Source of the DNA: Candidatus Minthenecus merdequi
Lineage (GTDB): Bacteria; Bacteroidota; Bacteroidia; Bacteroidales; Paludibacteraceae
DNA length: 7,428 bases
Assembly (NCBI GenBank): GCA_018064385.1
Contig: JAGHVI010000022.1
Span: forward strand, 1 to 7,428
Direction: 5' to 3'
How positions within the stretch are numbered: the first letter of the stretch is position 1; every line of letters starts with the position of its first letter. Shown piece after piece: positions 7,243 to 7,428 of the stretch. Made by a program: the position numbers and the translations under genes. The notes beneath the pieces are model-generated. The model did no database searches, had not been told where the DNA came from, and saw only the letters and a program-made list of their open reading frames with translations.

Positions 7243-7275
7243 CAAAGTTACATATTTTTCACGAAACTACCAAAA
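7243..7275 (-). promoter_or_regulatory. porU promoter
   Basis: On the - strand TTTTG (7275-7271) is followed after 20 bases by TAACTTTG (7250-7243), an exact Bacteroidota -33/-7 pair (TTTG, 19-21 bases, TAnnTTTG). The start of transcription is expected near 7237. That leaves a leader of about 22 bases before the ATG at 7215 and rules out a TTG start at 7245. The 12-base core TGTAACTTTGCA (7252-7241) is repeated exactly in the porV promoter. Confidence 0.82.
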
Positions 7276-7293
7276 CATTTTCCAAAAATATAT

Positions 7294-7428
7294 TTATGGG
7301 TGGCTACCAATGTTTGGAGGGTCGGAGGTTTGGGCAAAATAGGCAGGTTGTCTGCCATCGAAAGCGAGACGGTCAGAGAAGAGATTCAGACGGATGAAAA
7401 GAGTCAGGATTTCAGTGGAGAGTTGTGG
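7294..7428 (-). CDS. 3' end of an unidentified gene upstream of porU (partial)
   Basis: On the - strand an open frame enters from the right edge and runs 44 codons to a TAA at 7294-7296. It reads like the end of a real protein (TLFIRLNLFSDRLAFDG, then QPAYFAQTSDPPNIGSHP): mixed hydrophobic and polar, not repetitive, with C/T-ending codons similar to groEL. Its stop lies 19 bases before the porU -33 element, a sensible gap for an upstream gene on the same strand. The + strand frames here stop sooner or lose their start; an ATG at 7296 gives a basic peptide ending at the TGA near 7395. I do not recognise the family, and the fragment is too short to exclude chance. Confidence 0.45.
   Translation of the reverse strand, partial: PQLSTEILTLFIRLNLFSDRLAFDGRQPAYFAQTSDPPNIGSHP

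Noticed and set aside
7296..7428. Small + strand frames at the right edge (ATG at 7296, ATG at 7394)
   Set aside because: The first stops after 33 basic, low-information codons and the second is cut by the edge after 11. The - strand frame there is open throughout and more protein-like.
1..7428. Mobile element, CRISPR array, defence system, toxin-antitoxin pair, tRNA or rRNA
   Set aside because: I saw no terminal repeats, spaced repeats, transposase or integrase motifs, or structured RNA gene. All long frames are accounted for by core genes.

Overview
The window looks like ordinary core chromosome of a Bacteroidota bacterium, most likely of the order Bacteroidales. Three things point there: a PorU/PorV pair of the type IX secretion system (T9SS), which is restricted to the Bacteroidota supergroup; promoters of the Bacteroidota form (TTTG/TTG, about 20 bases, TAnnTTTG) in place of TTGACA/TATAAT; and A-rich leaders without Shine-Dalgarno sequences. 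The genus cannot be fixed from sequence reading alone.

Layout. Positions 1-367 hold no convincing gene, only the groES leader and a weak promoter candidate. On the + strand, groES (368-637) and groEL (659-2287) form the standard chaperonin operon, closed by a strong hairpin-plus-T terminator at 2307-2342. Every other gene is on the - strand and converges on groEL. In transcription order these are the 3' end of an unidentified gene (7294-7428, cut by the window edge), porU (4297-7215), porV (3010-4251) and ispF (2443-2916).

How the genes work together. GroES and GroEL form the folding chamber. PorV is an outer-membrane beta-barrel that carries T9SS cargo, and PorU is the gingipain-like (C25) cysteine protease that removes the C-terminal sorting domain of cargo and anchors it at the cell surface. 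Their adjacency fits a shared attachment complex. IspF is an MEP-pathway isoprenoid enzyme with no mechanistic link to the T9SS. As I recall, porU, porV and ispF also lie in this order in Porphyromonas gingivalis.

Regulation. porU and porV each have a promoter built on the same 12-base core with identical 20-base spacing. The porV -7 box contains the porU stop codon. A perfect 12-bp-arm hairpin lies between porV and the ispF start codon. I found no novel system here. The points worth a second look are the promoter arrangement, the hairpin in front of ispF, the corrected and compact PorU, the charged PorV tail, and the edge gene.
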